18,579 nt of DNA from Pseudomonadota bacterium (GCA_023460395.1 JAEWQB010000009.1:1-18579), one strand, 5' to 3'. Shown: positions 1-8,365, counted from the stretch's first letter. The notes: generated by a model not told the origin, from the letters alone. Translations and numbers: made by a program.

Positions 1-96
1 CATAAAAGGAGATTCTCAGCATTGGGTAACTTAACCATTGATGAATTTTGGAATCAGTATAATCTTAAAAAAGAATCAATTAAAAATGTCGCTTAA
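1..96 (+). pseudogene. IS3-type transposase (OrfB), C-terminal end only; gene runs off the left edge
   Basis: An open frame from base 1 ends at TAA 94-96 and encodes 31 residues. It contains an H-K-R-R-F-S-A-L-G-N-L-T-I-D-E-F-W stretch. This resembles the end of the rve integrase core of IS3-family OrfB proteins, where a basic residue run precedes S-A-L-G-x-x-T and then an E-F motif. The catalytic DDE residues would lie outside the window, so I cannot say whether the element is intact. After the stop, the sequence to about 120 (ending TTTGCA) could contain the right terminal inverted repeat, but the left end is not visible for comparison. The family call rests on this short tail alone. The element lies on the same strand as the IS3 element at the right edge. 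Confidence 0.62.
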
Positions 97-190
97 CTTT
101 TTGTCTCAATTAAGTTTGCAAGACCAAAGGCTACATAACAATATTGCTATTCTGACAAATTTCTTCATGATTATTTAATTTAAGTGATTG

Positions 191-397
191 CTATTCGTCA
201 TTGATAAAGAATATTTCTTCTACTGATTTATTGAAGAATTTCGCAATTTTCAGAGCCAAAAGTGTAGATGGAACAAATTTACCTTTCTCAATCGAATGGA
301 TAGATTGTCGTGTGATCCCAATTTCATTGGCTAATTGTTCTTGGGACATATCATCATTGTCAAATCGACAGCGTCTTAAATTATTTCCGAGCTTCAT
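191..397 (-). CDS. XRE/Cro-C1 family helix-turn-helix regulator (68 aa)
   Basis: This is a single-domain DNA-binding repressor-type protein of the small YozG-like XRE group. Almost the whole chain is the HTH fold. M-S-Q-E-Q-L-A is helix 2, then the turn and recognition helix read I-G-I-T-R-Q-S-I-H-S-I-E-K-G-K. The chain ends with P-S-T-L-L-A-L-K-I-A-K-F-F and an S-V-E-E-I-F-F tail, both typical of the family. There is no effector or membrane domain. The start ATG at 397 fits the usual family length of about 65-70 residues. It is divergent from the UvrA-like gene, with about 257 bp between start codons. A TTG-N18-TATATTTG promoter reads towards it, and short repeats lie between that promoter and the start, which suggests autoregulation (inferred). 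Similar small XRE proteins often sit beside a small membrane protein; here the space downstream is taken by the IS3 remnant. Confidence 0.88.
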   Translation of the reverse strand: MKLGNNLRRCRFDNDDMSQEQLANEIGITRQSIHSIEKGKFVPSTLLALKIAKFFNKSVEEIFFINDE

Positions 398-445
398 AAT
401 TTTAGATTATACCACAACAAACGTAAAGTATAATTTACATATTTA

Positions 446-474
446 CAAATATAATTGACACAAAAAAATTACAA
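446..474 (-). promoter_or_regulatory. Bacteroidota-type promoter for the XRE gene
   Basis: Read on the minus strand, TTG (474-472) is followed 18 nt later by TATATTTG (453-446). This matches the Bacteroidota -33/-7 consensus TTG-N19-TAnnTTTG closely. It would give an untranslated leader of about 40 nt before the XRE start at 397. That leader holds a GTAAA (423-427)/TTTAC (434-438) inverted repeat and a second TTTAC at 442-446. These are plausible operators for the XRE protein itself. Confidence 0.6.
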
Positions 475-490
475 AACATAACAGGTGGAC

Positions 491-534
491 TTAAGACATT
501 GTGCAGATTGTGTTATATTTGTATAATATAACAC
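491..534 (+). promoter_or_regulatory. Putative UvrA-like gene promoter overlapped by a 10-bp perfect palindrome
   Basis: TATATTTG at 514-521 matches the Bacteroidota -7 box. The -33 region is weak (TTA at 491-493, 20 nt upstream). The -7 box sits inside a perfect inverted repeat: arm GTGTTATATT at 510-519, arm AATATAACAC at 525-534, and a 5-nt centre. A repressor bound there would cover the -7 element, so this is a good operator candidate. Which protein binds is unknown; the divergent XRE protein is one possibility. The implied leader before the start at 655 is about 125 nt. Confidence 0.5.
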
Positions 535-654
535 TTAATCAGCGGCCTGGCGGGCTGACATGTTTGTGTTTAAAATGCAGAACATTTCATACCGCAACAC
601 CTTAATATGCTATCGACAAACAGAACTCTCCCATTCCATCTTGAAGAAATAAGT

Positions 655-2910
655 ATGAACAGAGACAAAATTATCATCAAGAACGCCCATACCAACAATC
701 TCAAGCACATAGATATTGAGATCCCAAAACACAAGCTGGTGGTCTTTACGGGCGTTTCCGGCTCGGGGAAGTCATCCCTGCTGTTTGATACGATATATAC
801 GGAAGCACAGAGGCAACTGATCGAAACATTTTCCACCTTTGCCCGCACGCGCATGCCTAAATTGTCGCGTCCTGATGTTGACGACATCCTCAATTTGTCG
901 ACCGCCATCGTGATCAACCAGAACCGCATGGGCAACAACCTGCGGAGTACGGTGGGAACGGCAACGGAAGTGAACACCTACCTGCGACTGCTATATTCAC
1001 GTGTGGGCAAACCGTTCATCGGTCCTTCGTTTTATTTTTCCTTCAACCATCCTGAGGGCATGTGCCCGCATTGCAAGGGCCTGGGAAAACAGATCAAAAT
1101 TGACCTCGATTTGTTCCTCGACAGGGAGAAATCCATTCGCCAGGGTGCAATCTCGCATCCACACTATAAAGTGGACGGTTTTCTATGGAAGGAGCTGGTG
1201 AGTCTGGATGTGGTAGATGCCGACAAGCCACTGAAGGAGTTTTCTAAAGATGAACTGAACCTGCTGTTATTCTCTGAGCCTTTTCAAATAAAGAATGCAA
1301 AGGATAAGCTGACCTACAACCGGAACTTTGAAGGGATCGCCCGTAAACTGGAAAAAGCGGTCACCACAAGGGCTGACGATGAAGCGGCTGAAGAGGAGAA
1401 GAATGCATACACCAAATACTTCAATTATCAACCTTGTGCAGAATGTGGCGGCACCCGATTGAATGAGCGGGCAAGGAGCGTGAAGCTTAACGGACTCACC
1501 ATTGACGAAGTATGCCACATGGAGCTGGTTGATGTGCTGCCCTTCTTACTGGAGATCGACGATGAAATTTCACGACCTATTTTGCGAAAGGCACAGTTCC
1601 TGCTTCAGCAGCTGATTGAAATCGGTGTGGGCTACCTGTCGCTCGAACGGGCGGTAGGAACGCTCTCGGGAGGTGAATCGCAACGGGTGAAGATGAGCAA
1701 GCAGATGGACTGCAACCTGGTGGACATGCTTTACGTGCTGGATGAGCCTTCTATCGGCCTGCATCCGAGAGATACAGAGAATCTGACGCAAATCCTGTTT
1801 CGGTTGAAGGATAAGGGAAATTCTGTCTTTGTGGTAGAACATGACCCTGACATCATCCGGGCTGCTGAGTGGATCATCGATATCGGTCCCAAAGCGGGCA
1901 AATACGGTGGTGAAGTGATCTACAACGGGGAGCCCGAAGGATTGCATCGTGTGGAGAGCATCACAGGACATTATCTGTTGAAAAACGACAAGCCGGCTTA
2001 TCGGCGTAAGCAGGGAACCTCCTTTTTTGAAATCATCGACGCTAGCTCTAACAACCTTAAGAATGTCTCCTGCAAGATCCCGAAGGGGGTGCTCACCTGT
2101 ATCACCGGAGTGGCTGGAAGTGGCAAAAGCAGCCTGATACACGAGTGCTTTGCAAAACAACATCCCGACGCCATTGTCATTGACCAGTCCCCCATAGGGA
2201 AGTCATCCAGAGCGAATGCAGCAACCTACATCGGTGTCTTCGACCTGATCCGGAAAGAATTTGCTGCTGCAACCGGTGCCGATGCCTCCCTTTTTAGCTT
2301 CAACTCGAAAGGAGCATGCCCCAAATGCAACGGACAGGGGGTGCTGACCTTCGAGCTTCATTTCCTGGATTCGGTCAAGACAACCTGTGACGAGTGCGAG
2401 GGAAAACGGTATCATTCGGAGGTGTTGGAACTGAAATGCAACGGCAAGAATATTGCCGATGTTCTGGATATGACTGTTGCGCAAGCAGTTGAATTTTTCG
2501 TGTCGCCCAAAATTAAAAAGCACTTGTTGGTACTACAGGAAGTGGGGTTGGGCTATCTGAAACTGGGTCAATCTCTTAGCACCCTCTCTGGTGGTGAGTC
2601 GCAACGGTTGAAGATTGCATCCGAATTGAAAAAGGAAGGCAATATCTACATCATGGACGAGCCTACAACAGGACTTCACATGTCCGACATCGACAACTTC
2701 CACGGCATCGTAAAGAGACTGGTTCAAAACAATAACACCGTAATTATAATTGAACATAACCTGGATATTATTAAATTTGCCGACTGGATCATCGACCTGG
2801 GTCCTGAAGGTGGAAAAAAAGGTGGCGAAGTGATATTTCAGGGTCTGCCGAAGGATCTGCTGAATTGCGAACGCTCCATCACCGGGAAATATTTGAAATT
2901 CTATATTTGA
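655..2910 (+). CDS. UvrA-like ABC ATPase, short class without UvrB-binding domain
   Basis: This is a tandem ABC-ATPase of the excinuclease subunit A superfamily. In order: Walker A GVSGSGKS (about residues 33-40), zinc-finger cysteines CPHC (about 136) and CAEC (about 260), signature LSGGESQR (about 336), and Walker B VLDEPS with GLHPRD. The second half has Walker A GVAGSGKS (about 484), CPKC (about 555) and CDEC (about 579), LSGGESQR (about 644) and IMDEPTTGLH (about 664). After the conserved RSTVGT and YLRLLYSR motifs the chain goes straight to the zinc finger. The UvrB-binding insertion of normal UvrA (about 940 aa) is therefore missing, and the protein has 751 residues. Such UvrA2/DrrC-like proteins are linked to DNA-damage or drug tolerance rather than classic UvrABC incision; the role here is inferred. 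An in-frame ATG lies at 607, but family similarity begins just after 655, which has a purine-rich GAAGAAA upstream. Confidence 0.9.
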   Translation: MNRDKIIIKNAHTNNLKHIDIEIPKHKLVVFTGVSGSGKSSLLFDTIYTEAQRQLIETFSTFARTRMPKLSRPDVDDILNLSTAIVINQNRMGNNLRSTVGTATEVNTYLRLLYSRVGKPFIGPSFYFSFNHPEGMCPHCKGLGKQIKIDLDLFLDREKSIRQGAISHPHYKVDGFLWKELVSLDVVDADKPLKEFSKDELNLLLFSEPFQIKNAKDKLTYNRNFEGIARKLEKAVTTRADDEAAEEEKNAYTKYFNYQPCAECGGTRLNERARSVKLNGLTIDEVCHMELVDVLPFLLEIDDEISRPILRKAQFLLQQLIEIGVGYLSLERAVGTLSGGESQRVKMSKQMDCNLVDMLYVLDEPSIGLHPRDTENLTQILFRLKDKGNSVFVVEHDPDIIRAAEWIIDIGPKAGKYGGEVIYNGEPEGLHRVESITGHYLLKNDKPAYRRKQGTSFFEIIDASSNNLKNVSCKIPKGVLTCITGVAGSGKSSLIHECFAKQHPDAIVIDQSPIGKSSRANAATYIGVFDLIRKEFAAATGADASLFSFNSKGACPKCNGQGVLTFELHFLDSVKTTCDECEGKRYHSEVLELKCNGKNIADVLDMTVAQAVEFFVSPKIKKHLLVLQEVGLGYLKLGQSLSTLSGGESQRLKIASELKKEGNIYIMDEPTTGLHMSDIDNFHGIVKRLVQNNNTVIIIEHNLDIIKFADWIIDLGPEGGKKGGEVIFQGLPKDLLNCERSITGKYLKFYI

Positions 2911-2951
2911 AGTAACGCGTAAATAAAATATCATTTAAAAATTAATGCACA

Positions 2952-3851
2952 ATGAGAAAAACAATTGTACTCCTTATCCTTTCAGCATTCTTTATTGCAC
3001 TCCATGCACAATCAGTCGATGAATCCCGAAAGTTAAAAAATGAGCCGACACCCAGCGCCGGCTACGGCAAAGAACTGGGAGATTTCAAGAGCGGAACCTA
3101 TACCATTGAAAGTGCAGGTCTTACACGGCAATATACCATTGACATTCCCGAAGACTATGATAAGAACAAAACATACCGTTTGATTTTCGCTATGCACATG
3201 ATGGGGGGAAGCATGCAGACAATGGTTGACCAGAACTATTATGGCCTGAAAACATATGCCGAAAGAGATGGCGTTCCTGTCATTTTCGTAGCACCCCAAG
3301 GATATACTGACCGTTCGCCCTGGCGCGGACGTGACGACAAAGACCATATCTTCTTTACCGACATGCTTGACCTGTTTAAGGATAAGCTGAGCATCGACAC
3401 CTCACGCATATTTAGCTGCGGCTTTAGCTTTGGTGCTATGTTCACATACTCGTTATCGTTAAGTTTCCAGAAAGACCTACGTGCTGTTGCCTGTTATGCT
3501 CCGGCCAACTGGAACATCTATCTTCCCGAAAATAAAAAAGAGCCTCTTGCCTTCTATAGCACCACAGGTACGGAAGACGGACTCTGCAAGTTTGTCAACT
3601 CCGATCAACTCAAACAGGGTGGCAAGTACTGTGTACTGAGACACCTCGAAAACAACGGATTGACACAATTGCCGGAGGTTCCAGTAGCCACCACGCCCAC
3701 CCATGTCACCACAGAATTTGAAGGTCTTCCCGAAGAATATCCGGTACTGTTTGGTTCCTTTGTGGGCGGTCATACCGAAAACGTGAAGGATCCCGGATCT
3801 GATGTGAACTGGGTGGCAAAAGAGACATGGGATTTCTTCATGCGTTTCTAA
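2952..3851 (+). CDS. Secreted alpha/beta-hydrolase esterase, PHB depolymerase/feruloyl-esterase (LpqC/CE1-like) type
   Basis: This 299-residue exported hydrolase starts with a signal peptide (M-R-K-T then a hydrophobic run ending A-L-H-A-Q, cleavage near residue 20). The mature part begins with the beta-sheet motif R-Q-Y-T-I-D-I-P-E-D-Y-D typical of esterase_PHB/LpqC-like proteins. It continues with L-I-F-A-M-H (oxyanion region) and V-A-P-Q-G-Y. The nucleophile elbow is C-G-F-S-F-G-A (Ser near residue 159). A probable acid lies in G-T-E-D-G-L, and the catalytic His in G-G-H-T-E near the C-terminus (about 273). The expected reaction is hydrolysis of an ester on a polysaccharide side chain or a small polyester in the periplasm or outside the cell; the substrate cannot be read from sequence. 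It begins 41 nt after the UvrA-like gene with no terminator between them, so co-transcription is possible. It ends at a strong terminator. Confidence 0.82.
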   Translation: MRKTIVLLILSAFFIALHAQSVDESRKLKNEPTPSAGYGKELGDFKSGTYTIESAGLTRQYTIDIPEDYDKNKTYRLIFAMHMMGGSMQTMVDQNYYGLKTYAERDGVPVIFVAPQGYTDRSPWRGRDDKDHIFFTDMLDLFKDKLSIDTSRIFSCGFSFGAMFTYSLSLSFQKDLRAVACYAPANWNIYLPENKKEPLAFYSTTGTEDGLCKFVNSDQLKQGGKYCVLRHLENNGLTQLPEVPVATTPTHVTTEFEGLPEEYPVLFGSFVGGHTENVKDPGSDVNWVAKETWDFFMRF

Positions 3852-3875
3852 TTTTCCCTGCAGATATAAGGTAAA

Positions 3876-3934
3876 TCCCGTCACTGACGGGAGCTGCTAC
3901 TGTTCGGATATCGTGAACAGTAGCAGCCTTTTAT
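3876..3934 (+). terminator. Rho-independent terminator after the esterase gene, preceded by a second palindrome
   Basis: A 13-bp perfect stem, GCTGCTACTGTTC (3893-3905) with GAACAGTAGCAGC (3915-3927), encloses a 9-nt loop and is followed by CTTTTATT. Directly before it lies an 8-bp perfect palindrome, TCCCGTCA (3876-3883)/TGACGGGA (3885-3892). The two structures touch with no spacer. The main hairpin is a convincing terminator. The role of the first palindrome is unclear. Confidence 0.8.
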
Positions 3935-3952
3935 TGACAACCAACTAGAACC

Positions 3953-5761
3953 ATGAAAATGAAATATAAAAGTACCCAGTCAATGAGCATGAAGGTCCGA
4001 ATGGCATTGTTACCCTTTATAGCACTGCTACTCATTACGTGCAGCAACAAGATTGATGAAATTGAGGAAGTGAACCTCACTCTCGACAAGAGCTCCATCG
4101 TCTTCGATTCGCCGGATGCACAGGAGGCTTCGGTTGAGATACAAACCAACGCTTCGCTTGTTCATATTGACATCCCCTCGGACGATCTGAGCTGGATCAG
4201 TGCGAAGTTGTCTGCAAACATCCTCAGCATTACGGTGTCGGAAAACACTGCACTGGGAAAAGAGAGAAGTACCCTCATCACGGTCTCTGCAGAGGGTTTG
4301 TCTGCAGCCCGTACCATCAGCATCACACAGAAAGCCAGCTATGAATTCATCAGTTCCTTTTCTATTCCAGCGGGAATCAACGGGTTGGAAGAAGATTTGG
4401 CTGGTGTCATCGACCATGACGCGAAGACCATCACACTCTCCAGCTCGCGCTGGATTCCCAATGTGAAAAATCTGATTGCCCGTTTTGAGTCACCTGCAAG
4501 ACTCTACATCGGGGAGAAAGAACTGGTCAGTGGCGTCACAACAAACCCTTTGCTTGGAGAGCAGACGTTGACAGTGAAAACGGATGAAGGGGTTACGGCA
4601 TCATATGAACTGATTGCCAAAGGCCCCATGTTCACCGGCCTTCCTGTCATCAGAGTTGATGTCGATGGCGGTGCAGAGGTGGTTGAAAAGACGTTGAAGC
4701 TCCCTTCGGAGTTTGAGTTGACCGTCCCCGGCGAGAACAGTTTTGATGTCGAAGCAACCCGGATGACCATTCGCGGAAGGGGCAACACAACATGGCACAT
4801 GCCTAAAAAACCTTACCGGATTGACTTTCCCAATAAGACCTCCCTATTTGGCTTACCCAAGGCGAAGAAATGGATATTGCTTGCCAATTATCAGGATCCC
4901 ACACTACTGATGAACGATGTAGCATTCCAGCTGGGACGTATCTTCGGTTTGGAATTCAATCAATCCTCTATTCATGTTGAATTGTTCCTTAACGGCACCT
5001 ACAGAGGCAACTACCAGCTTACCGAACAGAAGGAGGTAGGTGAAGGAAGAGTCGACATTGACACTGATGGAGGCTTTATGGTTGAATTGGACGCCTATTT
5101 CGATGAAGATTACAAGTTCCGAACCACTCGCCTCAATCTGCCCGTCATGGTTGCTGAACCTGAGCTGAACAACGTGTCGGAGATGGAGTATATCAGAGAG
5201 GCGATGCAGGGACTCGAAGATGCGCTGTTTGAAGCCGACTTCCCCAACAACTCCTTCGAGGAGCACACCGATATCGAGTCGCTGATCAACTTCATGCTGA
5301 TCAATGAGCTTGTTCGCAACCAGGAGCTGGAACATCCCAAGAGCACCTACTGCTATAAGGAGGCGGATTCGAAAATCAAGTGGGGTCCGTTGTGGGATTT
5401 TGACTGGGCTTTCGGTTACAACGGATACAATGCCTACTTTGTCAACAAGAACAGGATCTTTTATCAGGGGAACAGTGATCCCAGACCCGGTGCCCGTTTC
5501 TTTATCAGGTTTATGGAAATACCGTCGTTCCGCACCAAATACAAGGAGCGGTGGAAAGAAATCAAACCGCTGGTGGATGGAATCACTGATTATATTGAAA
5601 CGATGGCAGTGAAGCTGGATAAATCTCAGGAGGAGAACTTCAAACTGCCGGATGCCACGCCCGTCACGAAGAACAATAGCTATCAGGAGTTGATCCGGCA
5701 GATGAAAAAGTGGATGGATGAACGCATCGCTTTCATCGATTCGGAGATCGAAACAATCTGA
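3953..5761 (+). CDS. CotH-kinase-family lipoprotein with N-terminal BACON-like domain
   Basis: This is a 602-residue surface or periplasmic lipoprotein. The N-terminus has a hydrophobic segment ending in lipobox L-L-I-T-C with Cys30. A BACON-like beta-sandwich follows at about 36-128 (W-I-S-A near 83; ends S-I-T-Q-K-A). Next is a second beta domain at about 129-225, similar to those preceding CotH domains in Bacteroidales proteins. The CotH domain has G-R-G-N-T-T-W (about 272), K-K-P-Y-R-I-D-F, A-K-K-W-I-L-L-A-N-Y (about 305), N-G-T-Y-R-G-N-Y-Q-L-T-E-Q (about 347), and the metal/ATP-site motif G-P-L-W-D-F-D-W-A-F-G (about 478). CotH proteins are atypical kinases that phosphorylate spore-coat proteins in Bacillus; in Bacteroidota the substrate is unknown and a role on extracellular glycans or proteins is only inferred. 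ATGs at residues 11 and 13 are alternative starts that also keep a signal peptide. Terminators on both sides suggest a monocistronic gene. Confidence 0.88.
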   Translation: MKMKYKSTQSMSMKVRMALLPFIALLLITCSNKIDEIEEVNLTLDKSSIVFDSPDAQEASVEIQTNASLVHIDIPSDDLSWISAKLSANILSITVSENTALGKERSTLITVSAEGLSAARTISITQKASYEFISSFSIPAGINGLEEDLAGVIDHDAKTITLSSSRWIPNVKNLIARFESPARLYIGEKELVSGVTTNPLLGEQTLTVKTDEGVTASYELIAKGPMFTGLPVIRVDVDGGAEVVEKTLKLPSEFELTVPGENSFDVEATRMTIRGRGNTTWHMPKKPYRIDFPNKTSLFGLPKAKKWILLANYQDPTLLMNDVAFQLGRIFGLEFNQSSIHVELFLNGTYRGNYQLTEQKEVGEGRVDIDTDGGFMVELDAYFDEDYKFRTTRLNLPVMVAEPELNNVSEMEYIREAMQGLEDALFEADFPNNSFEEHTDIESLINFMLINELVRNQELEHPKSTYCYKEADSKIKWGPLWDFDWAFGYNGYNAYFVNKNRIFYQGNSDPRPGARFFIRFMEIPSFRTKYKERWKEIKPLVDGITDYIETMAVKLDKSQEENFKLPDATPVTKNNSYQELIRQMKKWMDERIAFIDSEIETI

Positions 5762-5766
5762 CCTAT

Positions 5767-5801
5767 GGCCGTCTCATGATTGATGAGACGGCCTTTTTTT
5801 T
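5767..5801 (+). terminator. Rho-independent terminator after the CotH gene
   Basis: An 11-bp perfect stem, GGCCGTCTCAT (5767-5777) with ATGAGACGGCC (5783-5793), has a 5-nt loop and is followed by eight T residues (5794-5801). It starts 5 bp after the CotH stop. It lies between two convergent genes. On the minus strand the hairpin is not followed by a T-run, so it acts mainly for the plus-strand gene. Confidence 0.9.
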
Positions 5802-5806
5802 GTCGG

Positions 5807-8122
5807 TCAGTTGCTCATGCGGCTGATCTCCCGGTCGCCGGCACCGTTGCCCTTGTATCGGTTTTTGGTCGTGTTGAACTTGTAGCGTACCGTGAGCTCC
5901 AGCTCGCGACTGTCCCACTCGGAGTACTGGAAGATGTCGAGCCGGTCGTTGAAGGCGAAGATGCCCATCTTGCGGCCGTGAAAGAGGTCGTGACCCTTGA
6001 GGGTAAGCGAGAGCTTCTCCTCGAAGAATGATTTGGTGATGCCGGCATCGACAACGTACTGGTTCCGTGTGGTTCGGAAATTCTGTTGGAACCCCTTGCC
6101 CTGAAAGCGGGAGTCGAGGGTGACCAGAAACCCTTTGGGCAATGAGAAGGAGTTGTTGAACGATGCGATGGGTATGGGCCGGTTCATTTTCACCTGCTCG
6201 CCACGTATCTCCATCTCCAACTGCTGTGTAGTGAAACCGATGCTTGCCTGGGGACTCCATATCCCCACCTTGGGCGATGCCGTGAGGAAAGCGGAGAGGC
6301 TGGGTATCTGCCGGATGTTGATATTCGACAAGAGTGTCACTGCCGGGTTATCCTCCAATTGTTCCGCCCACTGTATGATGGCATTCTTCTCCTGCTTCCA
6401 GGATACCGCAAGCTGCAGGAAGCGCCAGGAGCTCATCAGCGAGACATCGTGCAGGGTTGTGGGTTTCAGGAAGGGATTGCCGGTTTGCATGGTATAGCGG
6501 TTGGCATAGAAGATGTTGCTGCCCATTTGCCAGTAAGCCGGTCTAACCGTCTTTACCGAATAGCTCATCTGCAGTTGCACGTTGCCGAAGCGGTTGCTGT
6601 AGGTGAGTGCGGGAAACCATTGTGCATAACTCCTGCTCAGCTCATCGTCACGCAGCCCGTCACGGAAATAGTCCCAGAACACATCTTCATAACGCAGGCC
6701 GGCGGTGATCTGCCCGATGGGTGTGGCACGGTTGTACTCGGCAAAGAAGGAGAGGTTCTGGTCGTGAATCTCCGTACTGGAGGAAGGGATCATCGGATTG
6801 CTTGTCTGGTAATCATCCTCCCGCAGCGTACGGGTAAATTCGTTCCCCACCGAGAGGGTACCCCCCAACAGTGGATGGGTGAGGATGGTACGGGTAGCGA
6901 TGAGCCGGTTGTAGATCCGGTTGTCGGAACGTATGGCACGGTCGTCCTGCTCCTCGCTACTCTCGGTGATGTTCGACCGGGTGGTCTGAGTGCTGCGGTA
7001 GATGTCGCCGTTGAAGTCGACTGTCAACTTGCCAAAGATGCCGCTGTAATAGCCATTGAGCCGGTGGCGGGGCTGCAGATCGTGCTGCTGGTTGTCACGG
7101 CTCACCATCCGGTCGAAAAACTGGCCGTTGGCATAGACATCACTGCTGGTGGAGGCAATGTCCCGGTTCTTGCCGGGAAAAGTGGTGAGGGTGTACTTCA
7201 TCCCCAACTGCTGCTTGGGTGAGAACTCATAGTTGATGCCGGCCACGGCGGTAAGGGGATTGGAGAGTCCATCTACACGTAGCTGGTTTTCCTGTGTCCA
7301 GAGGGTATCCACATAGGTGGACTGACGGATGATGCTTTCCTGGAAGTAGGCATAGCGCTCATACTTGAGGGTTCCGAAGAGATCCCAGCCGTTGTTGCGG
7401 TAGTTCACGTTGAGCTGTTGCCGCAGGTCGGTGTTCTCGGTCTGCAGGTAAGTGGAGCGCAGGTCGAAGCCGAAGCCGTCGCCCACCTTGCGCACGGTGT
7501 GGATGCGGATCACCGCCTTCACCGAGGCATCGTAGCGTGCACCGGGATTGTAGACGATCTCCACCTCCCGTATATCTGCCGAGCTGATGCGGTCGAGTTC
7601 CGAAGGGTCGCGCATCTCGCGATTGTTGATGTAGATCTTGGCGGCTCCCTTGCCGAAGATCTCGTAGGCACCATCGTCGCCCGTCACAGCAGGCAATCGC
7701 TTCAACAGATCATCGGCAGTGCCCGCCTTGCTCAGCACCGTGTTCTCGACCGTCGTTACCAGTGCATCGTTCCGCACCCGTATCCGGGGCAGGTCGCCGT
7801 TGACAACCAGCTCGCCCAGCTCCGTGGTTTCGGGATTCAAAGCGATGAATTGATCATCTGTTGGTTCCACCACCTTGGTTTCATATCCGATAAACGAGAC
7901 CTTTATAAAGGCATCGCTAAGAATCTCAGTATTGAGGGAAAAGTGACCCTCATCGTTGGTAATGGTCCCGGCGATCAGCATAGAGTCCGGCACAGTATAG
8001 AGTGCCACGTTGGCAAACGAGATGGGGTTGCTTTCGGTATCGACCACCGTGCCCTGAATTTGTGCATTGATGGGCAGGAAAATGCTGCCAAGGAGAAAGA
8101 ATAGAATTATTTTCTGTATCAT
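5807..8122 (-). CDS. Outer-membrane beta-barrel (TonB-dependent-receptor-like) protein with carboxypeptidase-regulatory-like N-domain
   Basis: The start at 8122 gives 771 residues with a clean signal peptide (M-I-Q-K-I-I-L-F-F-L-L-G through I-N-A, cleavage near 20). The next about 90 residues form a carboxypeptidase-regulatory-like/CNA-B domain (I-Q-G-T-V-V-D, F-A-N-V-A-L-Y, V-S-F-I-G-Y-E-T). A plug-like segment follows with L-L-K-R-L-P-A-V, I-Y-I-N-N-R-E and I-R-E-V-E-I-V-Y-N-P-G-A-R-Y. The rest is a long barrel rich in alternating aromatic strands and ends Y-K-G-N-G-A-G-D-R-E. This is the arrangement of the outer_membrane_beta-barrel_3 family, relatives of TonB-dependent transporters. No SusD-like partner or sigma/anti-sigma pair is adjacent, so the ligand cannot be guessed. 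An in-frame ATG at 8152 would add ten residues before the signal peptide and is less likely. GC content is visibly higher than in neighbouring regions. Confidence 0.86.
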   Translation of the reverse strand: MIQKIILFFLLGSIFLPINAQIQGTVVDTESNPISFANVALYTVPDSMLIAGTITNDEGHFSLNTEILSDAFIKVSFIGYETKVVEPTDDQFIALNPETTELGELVVNGDLPRIRVRNDALVTTVENTVLSKAGTADDLLKRLPAVTGDDGAYEIFGKGAAKIYINNREMRDPSELDRISSADIREVEIVYNPGARYDASVKAVIRIHTVRKVGDGFGFDLRSTYLQTENTDLRQQLNVNYRNNGWDLFGTLKYERYAYFQESIIRQSTYVDTLWTQENQLRVDGLSNPLTAVAGINYEFSPKQQLGMKYTLTTFPGKNRDIASTSSDVYANGQFFDRMVSRDNQQHDLQPRHRLNGYYSGIFGKLTVDFNGDIYRSTQTTRSNITESSEEQDDRAIRSDNRIYNRLIATRTILTHPLLGGTLSVGNEFTRTLREDDYQTSNPMIPSSSTEIHDQNLSFFAEYNRATPIGQITAGLRYEDVFWDYFRDGLRDDELSRSYAQWFPALTYSNRFGNVQLQMSYSVKTVRPAYWQMGSNIFYANRYTMQTGNPFLKPTTLHDVSLMSSWRFLQLAVSWKQEKNAIIQWAEQLEDNPAVTLLSNINIRQIPSLSAFLTASPKVGIWSPQASIGFTTQQLEMEIRGEQVKMNRPIPIASFNNSFSLPKGFLVTLDSRFQGKGFQQNFRTTRNQYVVDAGITKSFFEEKLSLTLKGHDLFHGRKMGIFAFNDRLDIFQYSEWDSRELELTVRYKFNTTKNRYKGNGAGDREISRMSN

Positions 8123-8325
8123 ATCACTGTTTATTGTTGAATGGAAAACCATGAAGCATTGAGCGGAGGGATCCTTATGCGCGCCATCGGGACACCCGGC
8201 ATCGAATGCTTTTTCATTTTATGGTGATAGGACATCATGAAGGTACAATCGGTTACAAAAAATCTGATTGAGTAGAAAATTGACAGGTAATGGACTGGTC
8301 TATCCTTATTGTCTCCATATTCTAT

Positions 8326-8365
8326 CCTTATATCCACTCCGTTAAATATGGGAGTGGATATAAGG
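8326..8365. repeat. Perfect 15-bp inverted repeat with 10-nt loop
   Basis: Arm CCTTATATCCACTCC (8326-8340) pairs exactly with GGAGTGGATATAAGG (8351-8365) around GTTAAATATG. Neither strand has a following T-run, so it is not a standard intrinsic terminator. It lies about 200 bp upstream of the minus-strand receptor gene. It could be an operator, an RNA hairpin or a mobile-element scar; the sequence does not decide. Confidence 0.75.

Noticed and set aside
201..458. Plus-strand open frame of 85 codons
   Set aside because: It is the antisense of the XRE gene and its promoter region and has no domain of its own.
607..654. Upstream ATG for the UvrA-like gene at 607
   Set aside because: The extra 16 residues lie outside the family alignment, and the ATG at 655 is preceded by a purine-rich stretch. 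It remains possible.
6359..8104. Long plus-strand open frames (287 and 228 codons) opposite the receptor gene
   Set aside because: They are mirror frames caused by the GC-rich codon use of the receptor gene; the minus-strand protein has a clear signal peptide and domain order.
8326..8365. Intrinsic terminator
   Set aside because: The stem is perfect but no T-run follows on either strand, and no intact gene ends just before it.
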